Origin: Mesorhizobium sp. B2-1-8
GTDB taxonomy: Bacteria > Pseudomonadota > Alphaproteobacteria > Rhizobiales > Rhizobiaceae
NCBI RefSeq assembly: GCF_006442545.2
Contig: NZ_CP083952.1
Span: 248,001 to 312,000 of the forward strand
DNA length: 64,000 nt
Direction: 5' to 3'
Below are positions 27,099-34,816 of this stretch, one piece after another. Under the pieces are notes generated by a model. That model had not been told where the DNA came from, did not search any database, and saw only the letters and a program-made list of their open reading frames with translations. Position numbers and translations under genes: made by a program. The number at the start of each line of letters is the position of its first letter. Within the stretch, counting starts at the first letter, position 1.

Positions 27099-28935
27099 GT
27101 CATCGATCTTCAGCCTGTCGCTGTTTCGCGATGTCGCGGCGTTCGGCGCCGTCATTGCCCAGATCGGCGGGCGGCGAACCTGGACGGCGCTGCTGTTCCT
27201 GATCCTCGGCAGCCTGACGGAAGGCATCTCGATTCTGCTGCTGGTGCCGCTGCTGCATCTGGTCGGGCGTGCCGACCAGGATTTCGCGGTCAGGCTGCCG
27301 AACATTGATTTCGTGCGCTGGCTGGTGCCCGGCGGAACGCTGCAGCTGACCACAGTGCTTTGCGCGCTGGTCGGGCTCGTTGCCATGCAGGCAGCCTTCA
27401 ACCGCTTCAAGTCGGTCTATATGGCAAGGCTGCTCTTCGATTTCATCAACCGCTTGCGCATGAACCTGTTCGAGAGCATCGGCAAGGCGCGGTGGGGCGT
27501 GTTCACGCGCATGCGCGGCTCCGATCTCGACCATGCTTTGACCGGTGACATCGACCGCGTCCAGGGGGCGGCTTTTTCCCTGCTGATGATGGTTCAGATC
27601 ACCGTGCTGCTGGTGGGCTATCTCGTGATTTCCATGTTCATCTCGCCGGTCATGACGGCGTTTGCCGTCATCATCGGCATCGTGATGTTCATAGCGCTGC
27701 AGCCGTTTCGCTCGCGGGCCACCGCCTTCGGCCGGATTCTGACGACCAATCGCCAGGACCAGTACCGCACGGTCTCGGAATTTCTCGGTGGCATCAAGGT
27801 GGCCAAGAGCCTCAATGTCGAGGCCAGCTATTTCGCGCAGCTGCGGGCCACGCTCGAAAAGATGAAGGCCGACAACATCGCTTATGTGCGCAACAGCTCG
27901 ATCGGCACCGCCGTGTTCCAGGTGGCGAGCGTCGTGGGCTTGAGCCTGTTCATCTATGTGGCGCTGGTCCGCTTCCACCTGTCGCTGGCCGAGATCGTCG
28001 TGCTGCTCCTGGTCTTCATGCGAATCGCGCCGCGCTTCATGGACATGCAGACGCAGGCCCAGCAGGTGCTGATCAACCTGCCCGCCTATACGGCAATGCG
28101 TAGCCTGCAGGCACGTTTCGACGCCGAGCGGGAGCCAGGCCATGTCGAACCCAGGGATGCCCGCAAGCTGACCCTCGATACGGGGCTGAACATTCGTGAC
28201 GTCTCCTTTGGCTATGACGACGGCGCCGGCAAGGCGGTGGTGAGCGACATCACCTTCGGCCTTCCGGCCGGCAAGGTCACCGCCCTGATCGGCCCGTCCG
28301 GATCAGGCAAGAGCACGATCGCCGACATGCTGCTCGGGCTGCTCGAGCCGACCGCAGGCAAGATCCTCGTCGATGGCATCGAGATCGATGCCGGCAATCG
28401 CCGCCTGTGGCGCGATCAGGTGGCCTATGTGCCGCAGGACGTGTTCCTGCTGCATGACACGATCGCGGCGAACCTGCGGCTTGCAGCCCCACGGGCCAGC
28501 AACGACGAATTGTGGACGGCGTTGCGCGCCGCGCATGCCGGCGAATTCGTAGAACGGCTCGACCTCGAACTGGAGACGGTGGTCGGCGACCGTGGCGTGC
28601 GCCTTTCGGGCGGCGAGCGTCAGCGCATCGCGCTGGCACGCGCGCTGCTGCGCAAGCCCTCACTGCTCATCCTGGACGAGGCAACAAGCGCGCTCGACTG
28701 GCAGAATCAGTCGCTTATCGCCAGGTCGATCGACGGCCTGCGCGGCACAATGACGATCCTGACCATCGCGCACCGGCCGTCGATGATCGCCTTCGCCGAC
28801 TGGGTGGTGGCGATGGAAGACGGCCGTGTCGTGGAAGTCGGGCAATATCAGCGCCTGAAGGCGAAGCCGCGGAGCCGGCTGTCCATGATGCTATCGGGAG
28901 AACAGTCGGAGACCGAACCCGCCGATGTGGCCTGA
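27091..28935 (+). CDS. ABC exporter of the lasso peptide (D)
   Basis: Half-transporter ABC protein, 614 residues, with a six-helix membrane domain (about residues 20-320) fused to an ATPase domain. Walker A is GPSGSGKST near residue 400, the Q-loop region VAYVPQDVFLLHDT, signature LSGGERQRIALARALL near residue 504 and Walker B LLILDEATSALD near 525, then the switch His in LTIAHRPS. No C39 peptidase domain is present, as expected for a lasso exporter whose leader is removed by B2. It is the last gene of the cluster and probably confers immunity by export. Confidence 0.92.
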   Translation: MPRSSIFSLSLFRDVAAFGAVIAQIGGRRTWTALLFLILGSLTEGISILLLVPLLHLVGRADQDFAVRLPNIDFVRWLVPGGTLQLTTVLCALVGLVAMQAAFNRFKSVYMARLLFDFINRLRMNLFESIGKARWGVFTRMRGSDLDHALTGDIDRVQGAAFSLLMMVQITVLLVGYLVISMFISPVMTAFAVIIGIVMFIALQPFRSRATAFGRILTTNRQDQYRTVSEFLGGIKVAKSLNVEASYFAQLRATLEKMKADNIAYVRNSSIGTAVFQVASVVGLSLFIYVALVRFHLSLAEIVVLLLVFMRIAPRFMDMQTQAQQVLINLPAYTAMRSLQARFDAEREPGHVEPRDARKLTLDTGLNIRDVSFGYDDGAGKAVVSDITFGLPAGKVTALIGPSGSGKSTIADMLLGLLEPTAGKILVDGIEIDAGNRRLWRDQVAYVPQDVFLLHDTIAANLRLAAPRASNDELWTALRAAHAGEFVERLDLELETVVGDRGVRLSGGERQRIALARALLRKPSLLILDEATSALDWQNQSLIARSIDGLRGTMTILTIAHRPSMIAFADWVVAMEDGRVVEVGQYQRLKAKPRSRLSMMLSGEQSETEPADVA

Positions 28936-28958
28936 GGACGGTGATGTCGTCGTGGGAC

Positions 28959-29234
28959 CTAATGCAGGCCCCGCCGGGCGCTGCCGAGTTTCTCGCCCTC
29001 GGGCACTTCGGTGGAGTTCTGCTTTCTCTCGGCTTCGCGCAGCCTGTCGGCTGGCGTCGGCGCGCTCCTGACGATCATGGCGTAGACAACCGCGAAATAA
29101 CCAGCCTGGATGACCATGGCGCAGATGATGACGCGCAGCAGCGTCGTGCCGAACGAAGCTCCACCCAGCCAGGACCAGGCGACGACGATCGCGAGCGCGA
29201 AAAGCATCCCAACGATGAATTTTGGAAGCGACAT
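28959..29234 (-). CDS. ExoX/SyrA-like EPS production regulator
   Basis: Small inner-membrane protein of 91 residues with two hydrophobic segments (KFIVGMLFALAIVVAWSWL and LLRVIICAMVIQAGYFAVVY), followed by a charged cytoplasmic tail. Size, topology and the ICAxxxQxGYFxxV pattern resemble ExoX and SyrA-type proteins, which lower EPS production by acting on the ExoY sugar transferase. It is encoded divergently from exoY, as exoX is near exoY elsewhere. Assignment rests on topology and context. Confidence 0.65.
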   Translation of the reverse strand: MSLPKFIVGMLFALAIVVAWSWLGGASFGTTLLRVIICAMVIQAGYFAVVYAMIVRSAPTPADRLREAERKQNSTEVPEGEKLGSARRGLH

Positions 29235-29834
29235 ACCCAACAGCCCATAAACCGGCTCGGGTTATATCCAACGATAGCCCCACCCGAGCGCCGTCCCTTG
29301 TGATGCGGGCTTGTTAAGTCGCCCGCTCTCGACCGGTTGCTTCCGGCCTTTCAACCTGTCGCGACCATGACAGGTATAATTTGCAATTCTATTAAGGCGG
29401 GCGGAAGGCGGCAAGGGCAACCGCACAAATTTTTGATTGAGCTTACGCGTTCGACTCTGCCATGCTGCAATGCACACGCCCGCATTTCACTCTACCTGCA
29501 GCCGCCAAAAAATTCGAGTATACTTATAATATTAAATAGTATTTTAGGTGAACAATTTCCAATGTGGCGTCTTCCTAAAGCACTAATATGCTCCGGGCCC
29601 CTGCGCGAGGAACGCGCCGCCCAGGAACCGCCCCAAAAATGTCCAGATTTTTTTGTCCTTGCCCATTTATTGTCACAAATGTGCTAAACATCCTGAAATT
29701 TGTGCAAAACGAGCTTATTATTTAGTCAATTCATGACGCGACTATTTCAAGGATATGGAAAATTGTGTGTTGCGCTGCAACATTTTTTTGATATCGTGCG
29801 GTAAACCATTCGTTCAACGCATGGAGTTTTCCGC
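29235..29834. promoter_or_regulatory. Intergenic regulatory region upstream of exoY
   Basis: 600 bases without a supported gene. A very AT-rich segment at about 29505-29560 contains the imperfect AT palindrome around TATAATATTAAATAGTATT, and a TGC-like copy CATGCTGCAATGCACA lies at 29461-29476. The strongest TGC palindrome of the window is at 29768-29782. Promoter elements were not resolved. Confidence 0.55.
29768..29782. promoter_or_regulatory. TGC palindrome upstream of exoY
   Basis: TGTTGC-GCT-GCAACA is a perfect six-base inverted repeat around a three-base spacer, the best-formed copy of the TGC box. It is followed by a T-rich tract and TGATATCG, and it ends 52 bases before the exoY ATG. 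Confidence 0.7.
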
Positions 29835-30512
29835 ATGAGGGACATTGCCAAGTCAGCCACGGCGGGCTTTTCGCAGGCTGACACCGACTTCCCGCCGCCG
29901 ATCGGCGGCCTCATCAAGCGGAGCTTCGACATCGCCGGTTCGCTGGCCGGACTGATCGCGCTCGGCCCGCTGTTCATCATGATAGCGTTGCTCGTCAAAT
30001 TCTCCGATGGCGGATCGATTTTCTACGGTCATCGGCGAATCGGGCGCGGCGGACGGCTCTTCTCCTGCCTCAAGTTCCGCACCATGGTTCCGAACGGGGA
30101 CAAGGTGCTGGCCGCCTATCTTGCGACCAATCCAGACGCCAATGCGGAATGGATGGCGACCCGCAAGCTGAAGAACGATCCACGCGTCACCCGCGTCGGA
30201 GCGGTCCTGCGCAAGCTCAGCCTTGATGAGTTGCCGCAGATCATCAACATCCTCCAGGGCGATATGAGCCTCGTCGGGCCTCGCCCGGTGGTACGCGACG
30301 AACTGGAAATCTACGGCAGCGCAGCCGTCTATTATCTGAAGTCCCGGCCCGGCCTGACCGGCCTGTGGCAGGTCAGCGGTCGCAACGACGTTTCTTATGA
30401 CAGCCGCGTCGCGTTCGATCGACACTATGTCGAGAACTGGTCTCTGTTCGAGGACGTTCGCATCATCATCAGGACCGTGCCGGCCGTCTGGATGTCACGC
30501 GGGTCTTACTGA
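29835..30512 (+). CDS. exoY: Undecaprenyl-phosphate galactose/hexose phosphotransferase
   Basis: Starts EPS assembly by transferring a sugar-1-phosphate, galactose in S. meliloti, to undecaprenyl phosphate. The 225 residues match ExoY: an N-terminal membrane segment ([20 protein letters not shown]), the basic [30 protein letters not shown] and SLVGPRPVV, then [13 protein letters not shown]. All are hallmarks of the bacterial sugar transferase family. The TGC palindrome upstream and the ExoX-like gene on the other side place it at a regulated control point of the locus. Confidence 0.95.
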   Translation: MRDIAKSATAGFSQADTDFPPPIGGLIKRSFDIAGSLAGLIALGPLFIMIALLVKFSDGGSIFYGHRRIGRGGRLFSCLKFRTMVPNGDKVLAAYLATNPDANAEWMATRKLKNDPRVTRVGAVLRKLSLDELPQIINILQGDMSLVGPRPVVRDELEIYGSAAVYYLKSRPGLTGLWQVSGRNDVSYDSRVAFDRHYVENWSLFEDVRIIIRTVPAVWMSRGSY

Positions 30513-30555
30513 TAGGCCGCCTGACCCAGGCATCCGGCGGCAAGCTCATCGGGCG

Positions 30556-31854
30556 ATGGGGGCTATAACGGATCGGAACGCTCAGTTGAAAACAGACATG
30601 TTCGAAGTCTTTGGCAGCGGCCCGTTTTCCGGCCGCTCGCGGCTCTTGGCGGCGTGCCTTACGATGTCGCTCGCTTTTCCCCAGCTGGCCGCCGCCGACG
30701 ATTACCGTCTGGGCTCCCAGGACAAGCTCACCATCCGCATCGCCGAATGGCAGACCGTCGAAAGCGCGTTCCGCGACTGGTCGTCGGTCAATGGCCAATA
30801 CACGGTCGGTCCGGCCGGCACGCTGTCGGTGCCTTTCGTCGGCGAATTGCCGGCGGCGGGCAAGACCACGGCGGAGGTCGCCGCGGCGATCGGCGAGGCG
30901 CTGCAGCACAAGCTCGCTTTGTCGGACAAGCCTGAAGCCTCGGTCGAAATGGCGCAATTCCGGCCGTTCTACATTTCGGGCGAAGTGCAGAATCCCGGCC
31001 AGTTTCCGTATGTGCCCGAACTTACCGTGCTGAAGGCGATCAGCGTCGCCGGCGGCATCAGGCGCAACACCGACTACGGCCCGCAGATCGGCAAGGACCT
31101 GGTCACCGCCAAGGGCAATTTCGATATTTCCGACGACCTGCGCGTGCGGCTGATCGTCAAGCGCGCCCGTATCGACGCCGATATGGCCGGCAAGACGAGC
31201 TTCGAAGCGCCGAAGGAGGTCGAGGGCGATCCGCGGCTGCCGACCATCGTCAACGACGAGATGACGATCCTGACCGCCGACCAGAAGGCGCTGAAGCTGA
31301 AGCTCGAGGCGCTCGACGATCTCAAGGGCGTGCTGCAGGCGGAAATCGAATCGCTGCAGAAGAAGATCGTCAACCAGCAGAAGCAGGTCGACCTGGCGCA
31401 GCAACAGCTGGCCAGTATCGGTCCGCTGGCGCAGAAGGGCCTGGTCGCCAATGCCAGACTTCTGGATTCGCAGCAGTCCGTGACCGACCTGCAGGGCAAG
31501 ATCCTGGACTACGAGACGGCCATCCTCACCGCCAAGCAGGCAATCAGCAAGGCGACGCAGGACGCCATCGACGCCCAGAACACCTTGAGCTCGAGGCTCG
31601 CCTCCGACCGACAGCAGACCGAAGCCGACCTGAACGAGGCCGCGCTGAAGGCGAATATGCAGAAGGGCCTGATCGCCCAGGCCTCCGATCCGGCGACGAC
31701 GGCCGCCATCACCAACGACCAGCAACCCACCTTGCTCTATTCGCTGGTGCGCGATGTCGACGGCAAGACCAGCGAAATCACCGCCAAGGAAGACACGCTG
31801 GTGCTACCTGGCGATGTGATCAGGGTCAAGCTGGCGCCGCTGGCCAGCCAGTAG
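30556..31854 (+). CDS. exoF: Periplasmic polysaccharide export protein, ExoF-like
   Basis: About 432 residues. A signal peptide (LLAACLTMSLAFPQLAAA) precedes the polysaccharide biosynthesis/export domain: DYRLGSQDKLTIRIAEWQ and GPAGTLSVPFVGELPAAGKT, then the SLBB-like FYISGEVQNPGQFPYVPELTVL. A long coiled coil follows (about residues 250-380, KALKLKLEALDDLKGVLQAE). The protein is longer than an outer-membrane Wza because of this coiled-coil region, as in ExoF. ATG 30556 is used; 30598 is a plausible alternative. It follows exoY directly. Confidence 0.88.
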   Translation: MGAITDRNAQLKTDMFEVFGSGPFSGRSRLLAACLTMSLAFPQLAAADDYRLGSQDKLTIRIAEWQTVESAFRDWSSVNGQYTVGPAGTLSVPFVGELPAAGKTTAEVAAAIGEALQHKLALSDKPEASVEMAQFRPFYISGEVQNPGQFPYVPELTVLKAISVAGGIRRNTDYGPQIGKDLVTAKGNFDISDDLRVRLIVKRARIDADMAGKTSFEAPKEVEGDPRLPTIVNDEMTILTADQKALKLKLEALDDLKGVLQAEIESLQKKIVNQQKQVDLAQQQLASIGPLAQKGLVANARLLDSQQSVTDLQGKILDYETAILTAKQAISKATQDAIDAQNTLSSRLASDRQQTEADLNEAALKANMQKGLIAQASDPATTAAITNDQQPTLLYSLVRDVDGKTSEITAKEDTLVLPGDVIRVKLAPLASQ

Positions 31855-31910
31855 GACGCGGAAGTTCGCGCGGCCTGCCGCTTCGAGACCCATGGCGCAA
31901 AGACTTTGAA

Positions 31911-31941
31911 CCTCCGCCTGGCCTGCCCGGCGGAGGTTTTT
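31911..31941 (+). terminator. Rho-independent terminator after exoF
   Basis: CCTCCGCC at 31911-31918 pairs with GGCGGAGG at 31929-31936, followed by five T. It ends the exoY-exoF transcript. Confidence 0.85.
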
Positions 31942-31949
31942 GCCGATAC

Positions 31950-32049
31950 AGCATGTCGCGGCGAATAGGATTCGCCCGACCTGCTGCAAGCTTCTGATTT
32001 TATGCATGTCGTTATCCCGGAACCGAGGACACTTCCGGGCGACATGCAT
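31950..32049. repeat. 100-bp palindromic intergenic repeat, copy 2
   Basis: Matches the repeat at 12647-12746 with three differences, in the same orientation. Both copies lie after the last gene of a transcription unit. No insertion element is attached here. Confidence 0.75.
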
Positions 32050-32099
32050 CAGGATTTCCAGCACCGGGAAACGAAAGGGGCTGTCGACGCGACACCGGA

Positions 32100-32216
32100 C
32101 GGAGAACCGTCCCACATTCTTTTCCTGGAATGGCTTCGGCCCGCTCCAACTTGCGCAGCACCTGACGAAAAACCGCTAAGCACTTTTCCTGGAAGGGCTC
32201 CAGCGGGCCCTCGTCA
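32100..32216. repeat. Degenerate rhizobial interspersed repeat (TTTTCCTGGAA type)
   Basis: Two tandem half-copies, CTTTTCCTGGAATGGCT near 32117 and CTTTTCCTGGAAGGGCTCC near 32180, with ACGAAAAACCGCTAAGCA between them. The same consensus recurs near 56588-56660 and 63079-63131. No gene is seen from 31855 to 32216. Confidence 0.55.
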
Positions 32217-33515
32217 TTACTCGGCCGCCGCTGGACGATGGGGCCAGGCTGCCTCTCCACCCTTCGCATCCGCAGGCTCGAAGGCCGGCGACCATCGCTT
32301 GCGGGTGACCGGCAACCGCGCCGGCTTGAAGAAGCTGAAATACATCAGGAAGGAGCCCATGATGTAGGGGTTGAGAATCTCGACCTCGACGAAGGAGCGG
32401 ATGAGCAGCAGCACCATCACGCCGATAAGGACCACCGATTCGGCCTGCCATGTCTTGAAGACCACCGCGGCGATATGGCCTAAGAGCGTACGCAGCATGA
32501 TCAGCGATAGCAGCACCGCCCCGGTGAAGCCGAGTTCGACAAGGGCTTCGACATAGGTATTGTGGAAATGGAAGCCGGTGCGGGTGGTGATGTAGAATTC
32601 GTTCCACAGCCGCTCCGCTTCGGCAAAGCCTTGCACCCAATAGGCGGCGTAGCCGACGCCGAGGATCGGCGACCGCATCGCGGCGTCCCAGCCCTGCTCC
32701 CAAAGATAGGTGCGCCCGGTAAGCGTCGAATCCTTGCCGAATAGGCCAAGCACGAAATCCATGAGCCCGAGATTGAGGGCGACAATGGCCACCACGACGA
32801 TCATGCCGGCGCCGATCACGAAGATCACCCGACGATAGCGCCGCGACAAAAGCTTGCTCATCGCAAGAAGCGCCACCAGCGCCAGAACCGCCGGTATCGA
32901 GGCTATCGAGGTGGCGGAATGCGATACGATCAGTACATAGACCGACAACAGCACGACCGGCACGGTCAGCATGAAGCTCAGTCGGCCACGCCGAAGAAAA
33001 GCAAGAAACACGACGGAGAAATAGATGCCGAGCGAGCCGACGAAGCCGATCTGGTTCTTGGAGGCGAAGGCGCCGACGAAATTATAGGTGCCGTCGAGGA
33101 CGTCCTCGGAATAGCCGTCGACTTTCATCGAATACAGCAGGACGAAGAATATGCCGACCAGGGCGCCTATCGTCAGGGTGCGCACACTGACGGTGCGTGC
33201 CGCGACATAGGCGCAGGCGATGTGGGAAAGGTACTGAACCGCCGTTCTGGCGGTGATGCCGGGAGCCTGCGACCAGAACACGGAGAAGCAGACATAGGCC
33301 GCGAACAGCAGCGGCAGCCAGGCACTGGATAGTTGCCGCAGGAACCGCCGGTAGTCGACCAGAATAAGTGGAAGCCAGACGGCGTAGTAGGCCAGGATCA
33401 GCACCTGGCCGAAAATGACGGAATAGGAGAACGCCCAGATCGAGACGGCAACGGCAAAGCTGCCATAAACCGAATTCCTTTCGGGATCGACGAGCAGGGA
33501 CTTGGGAATCTTCAT
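32217..33515 (-). CDS. exoQ: EPS polymerase, ExoQ-like
   Basis: Wzy-type O-antigen-ligase family membrane protein of 432 residues that polymerises flipped EPS repeat units. About ten to twelve hydrophobic segments are visible; a large loop contains the family motif TGRTYLWEQGWDAAMRSPILGVG-type core (TGRTYLWEQG) and FHFHNTYVEALVELGF, which matches the Wzy HNxxLExLxxxG pattern. ATG 33515 begins MKIPKSLLVD. With exoY and exoF it completes the polymerisation module. A TGC box lies about 92 bases upstream. Confidence 0.88.
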   Translation of the reverse strand: MKIPKSLLVDPERNSVYGSFAVAVSIWAFSYSVIFGQVLILAYYAVWLPLILVDYRRFLRQLSSAWLPLLFAAYVCFSVFWSQAPGITARTAVQYLSHIACAYVAARTVSVRTLTIGALVGIFFVLLYSMKVDGYSEDVLDGTYNFVGAFASKNQIGFVGSLGIYFSVVFLAFLRRGRLSFMLTVPVVLLSVYVLIVSHSATSIASIPAVLALVALLAMSKLLSRRYRRVIFVIGAGMIVVVAIVALNLGLMDFVLGLFGKDSTLTGRTYLWEQGWDAAMRSPILGVGYAAYWVQGFAEAERLWNEFYITTRTGFHFHNTYVEALVELGFTGAVLLSLIMLRTLLGHIAAVVFKTWQAESVVLIGVMVLLLIRSFVEVEILNPYIMGSFLMYFSFFKPARLPVTRKRWSPAFEPADAKGGEAAWPHRPAAAE

Positions 33516-33606
33516 CTCAGGGTCCCGTCGACACGACCCCAGACCGGCAGGCCGCAAACCGGCCGGCATATCCGCAAACAGGGGCGTACAAGAAACGGCA
33601 TCTCCA

Positions 33607-33621
33607 TTGTGCAGTGCAATA
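33607..33621. promoter_or_regulatory. TGC box upstream of exoQ
   Basis: TTGTGCAGTGCAATA carries the TGC-N3-GCA core and ends the set of copies on the right. It lies in the 317-base gap between exoQ and the plus-strand SDR gene and could serve either. Confidence 0.55.
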
Positions 33622-33832
33622 TAACCTATCGCACCCCATGCTCAATGGCAAATCCGGTCACCTTGTCTTACAGCGCGGCTATCGCCGAGAGATCGCACGC
33701 CGTAGTCCAGCCGGTTTTGGCCCAGACGATCCGGCCGCATGCGGGCTTGAACTCGGCCTGCGGTAACATCACAGTCCCCGAACACGGCCATCACATAGGC
33801 CGACTTCAGCCAGGATGGACAGGGGGAATGAC

Positions 33833-34585
33833 ATGCCGATGAACTTCGCGGGACGATTCGCCGGCCGGTCGGCGTTGATTACCGGCGGCGCCTCGGGCAT
33901 CGGCTTGGCCGTCGCGCAGAGGATCGTCAACGAAGGCGGGCGCGTCAGCGTCTGGGACCGCGATGCCGCGCAGATCGAACAGGCGAAAGCCATTGTTCCC
34001 AGCCTGTATGGGGTCATGGTGGACGTTGCGGATGCGGCAAGTGTGGAGGCCGCCGCACAATCGACGATCGAAGCCCTTGGCGGCGTCGACATACTGGTCA
34101 CCAGCGCGGCCATCACCGGCCCGAACATGACGACCTGGTCCTATTCGACCGAGGACTGGCAAAGGGTCATCGACATCAACATCAACGGCGTCTTCTACTG
34201 CAACAAGGCGCTGGTGCCGCACATGCTCGAGCGCAACTATGGTCGCATCGTCAACATTGCCTCGATCGCCGGCAAGGAAGGCAATCCCAACGCTTCCGCC
34301 TACAGCACCTCGAAGGCGGCGGTGATCGGCCTGACCAAGTCGCTCGGCAAGGAGCTCGCCAAGACCAAGGTGACGGTCAATTGCGTAACGCCGGCCGCCG
34401 TGCGCACCGCGATCTTCAGGCAGATGAGCCAGGAGCACATCGACTTCATGCTGTCCAAGATACCGATGGCGCGCTTCGGCGAAGTCGAGGAGGTGGCGGC
34501 GCTGATCTCATGGATCGCCTCGGAGGAATGCTCGTTCACCACGGCCGCCGTGTTCGACGTTTCGGGCGGCCGCGCCACTTATTGA
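33833..34585 (+). CDS. SDR family oxidoreductase
   Basis: Cytoplasmic short-chain dehydrogenase of 250 residues. NAD(P)-binding TGGASGIG is near residue 16, NIASIAG gives the catalytic Ser region and YSTSKAAVIG the Tyr-x3-Lys pair. An Asp (VWDRD) after the second strand suggests NAD(H). ATG 33833 follows GGGGGA. The substrate is unknown; a sugar or polyol is plausible from the context, and the related 3-oxoacyl-ACP reductases make the general label safer. Confidence 0.8.
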   Translation: MPMNFAGRFAGRSALITGGASGIGLAVAQRIVNEGGRVSVWDRDAAQIEQAKAIVPSLYGVMVDVADAASVEAAAQSTIEALGGVDILVTSAAITGPNMTTWSYSTEDWQRVIDININGVFYCNKALVPHMLERNYGRIVNIASIAGKEGNPNASAYSTSKAAVIGLTKSLGKELAKTKVTVNCVTPAAVRTAIFRQMSQEHIDFMLSKIPMARFGEVEEVAALISWIASEECSFTTAAVFDVSGGRATY

Positions 34586-34705
34586 GCCGGATCGAGGCAG
34601 TTCCGAGTTGGCCCGAGCCAACTACAATTCCGCGTGACGAAGCAACGATTGGTGCTGGAAAGGCTTATGGTAGCTGACGTCTGAATGCCATAACAGGGGT
34701 ATGCC

Positions 34706-34816
34706 ATGACACGACGAGAGAGCCCGGCAGCTGCGATGCCCTCCGGCCACCGTGCCGGTGGCGTGCGATCGACGGGCGCCGCGAACATCATGTTGGAGTT
34801 TGCGTCGTTTGCTTAG
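34706..34816 (+). CDS. Possible short leader ORF before the GH144-like gene
   Basis: A 36-codon frame (MTRRESPAAAM...) starts at ATG 34706, preceded by GGGG, and ends at 34816, a few bases past the preferred TTG start of the next gene at 34809. Overlap of this kind would allow coupled translation. No similarity is recognised, and the frame is short enough to be chance. Confidence 0.25.
   Translation: MTRRESPAAAMPSGHRAGGVRSTGAANIMLEFASFA

Noticed and set aside
27100..28143. A 347-codon minus-strand frame rich in His and Gln
   Set aside because: Antisense to the lasso ABC exporter, no recognisable domain.
29337..29687. A 116-codon plus-strand frame before exoY
   Set aside because: No ribosome site, no family, crosses an AT-rich regulatory region.
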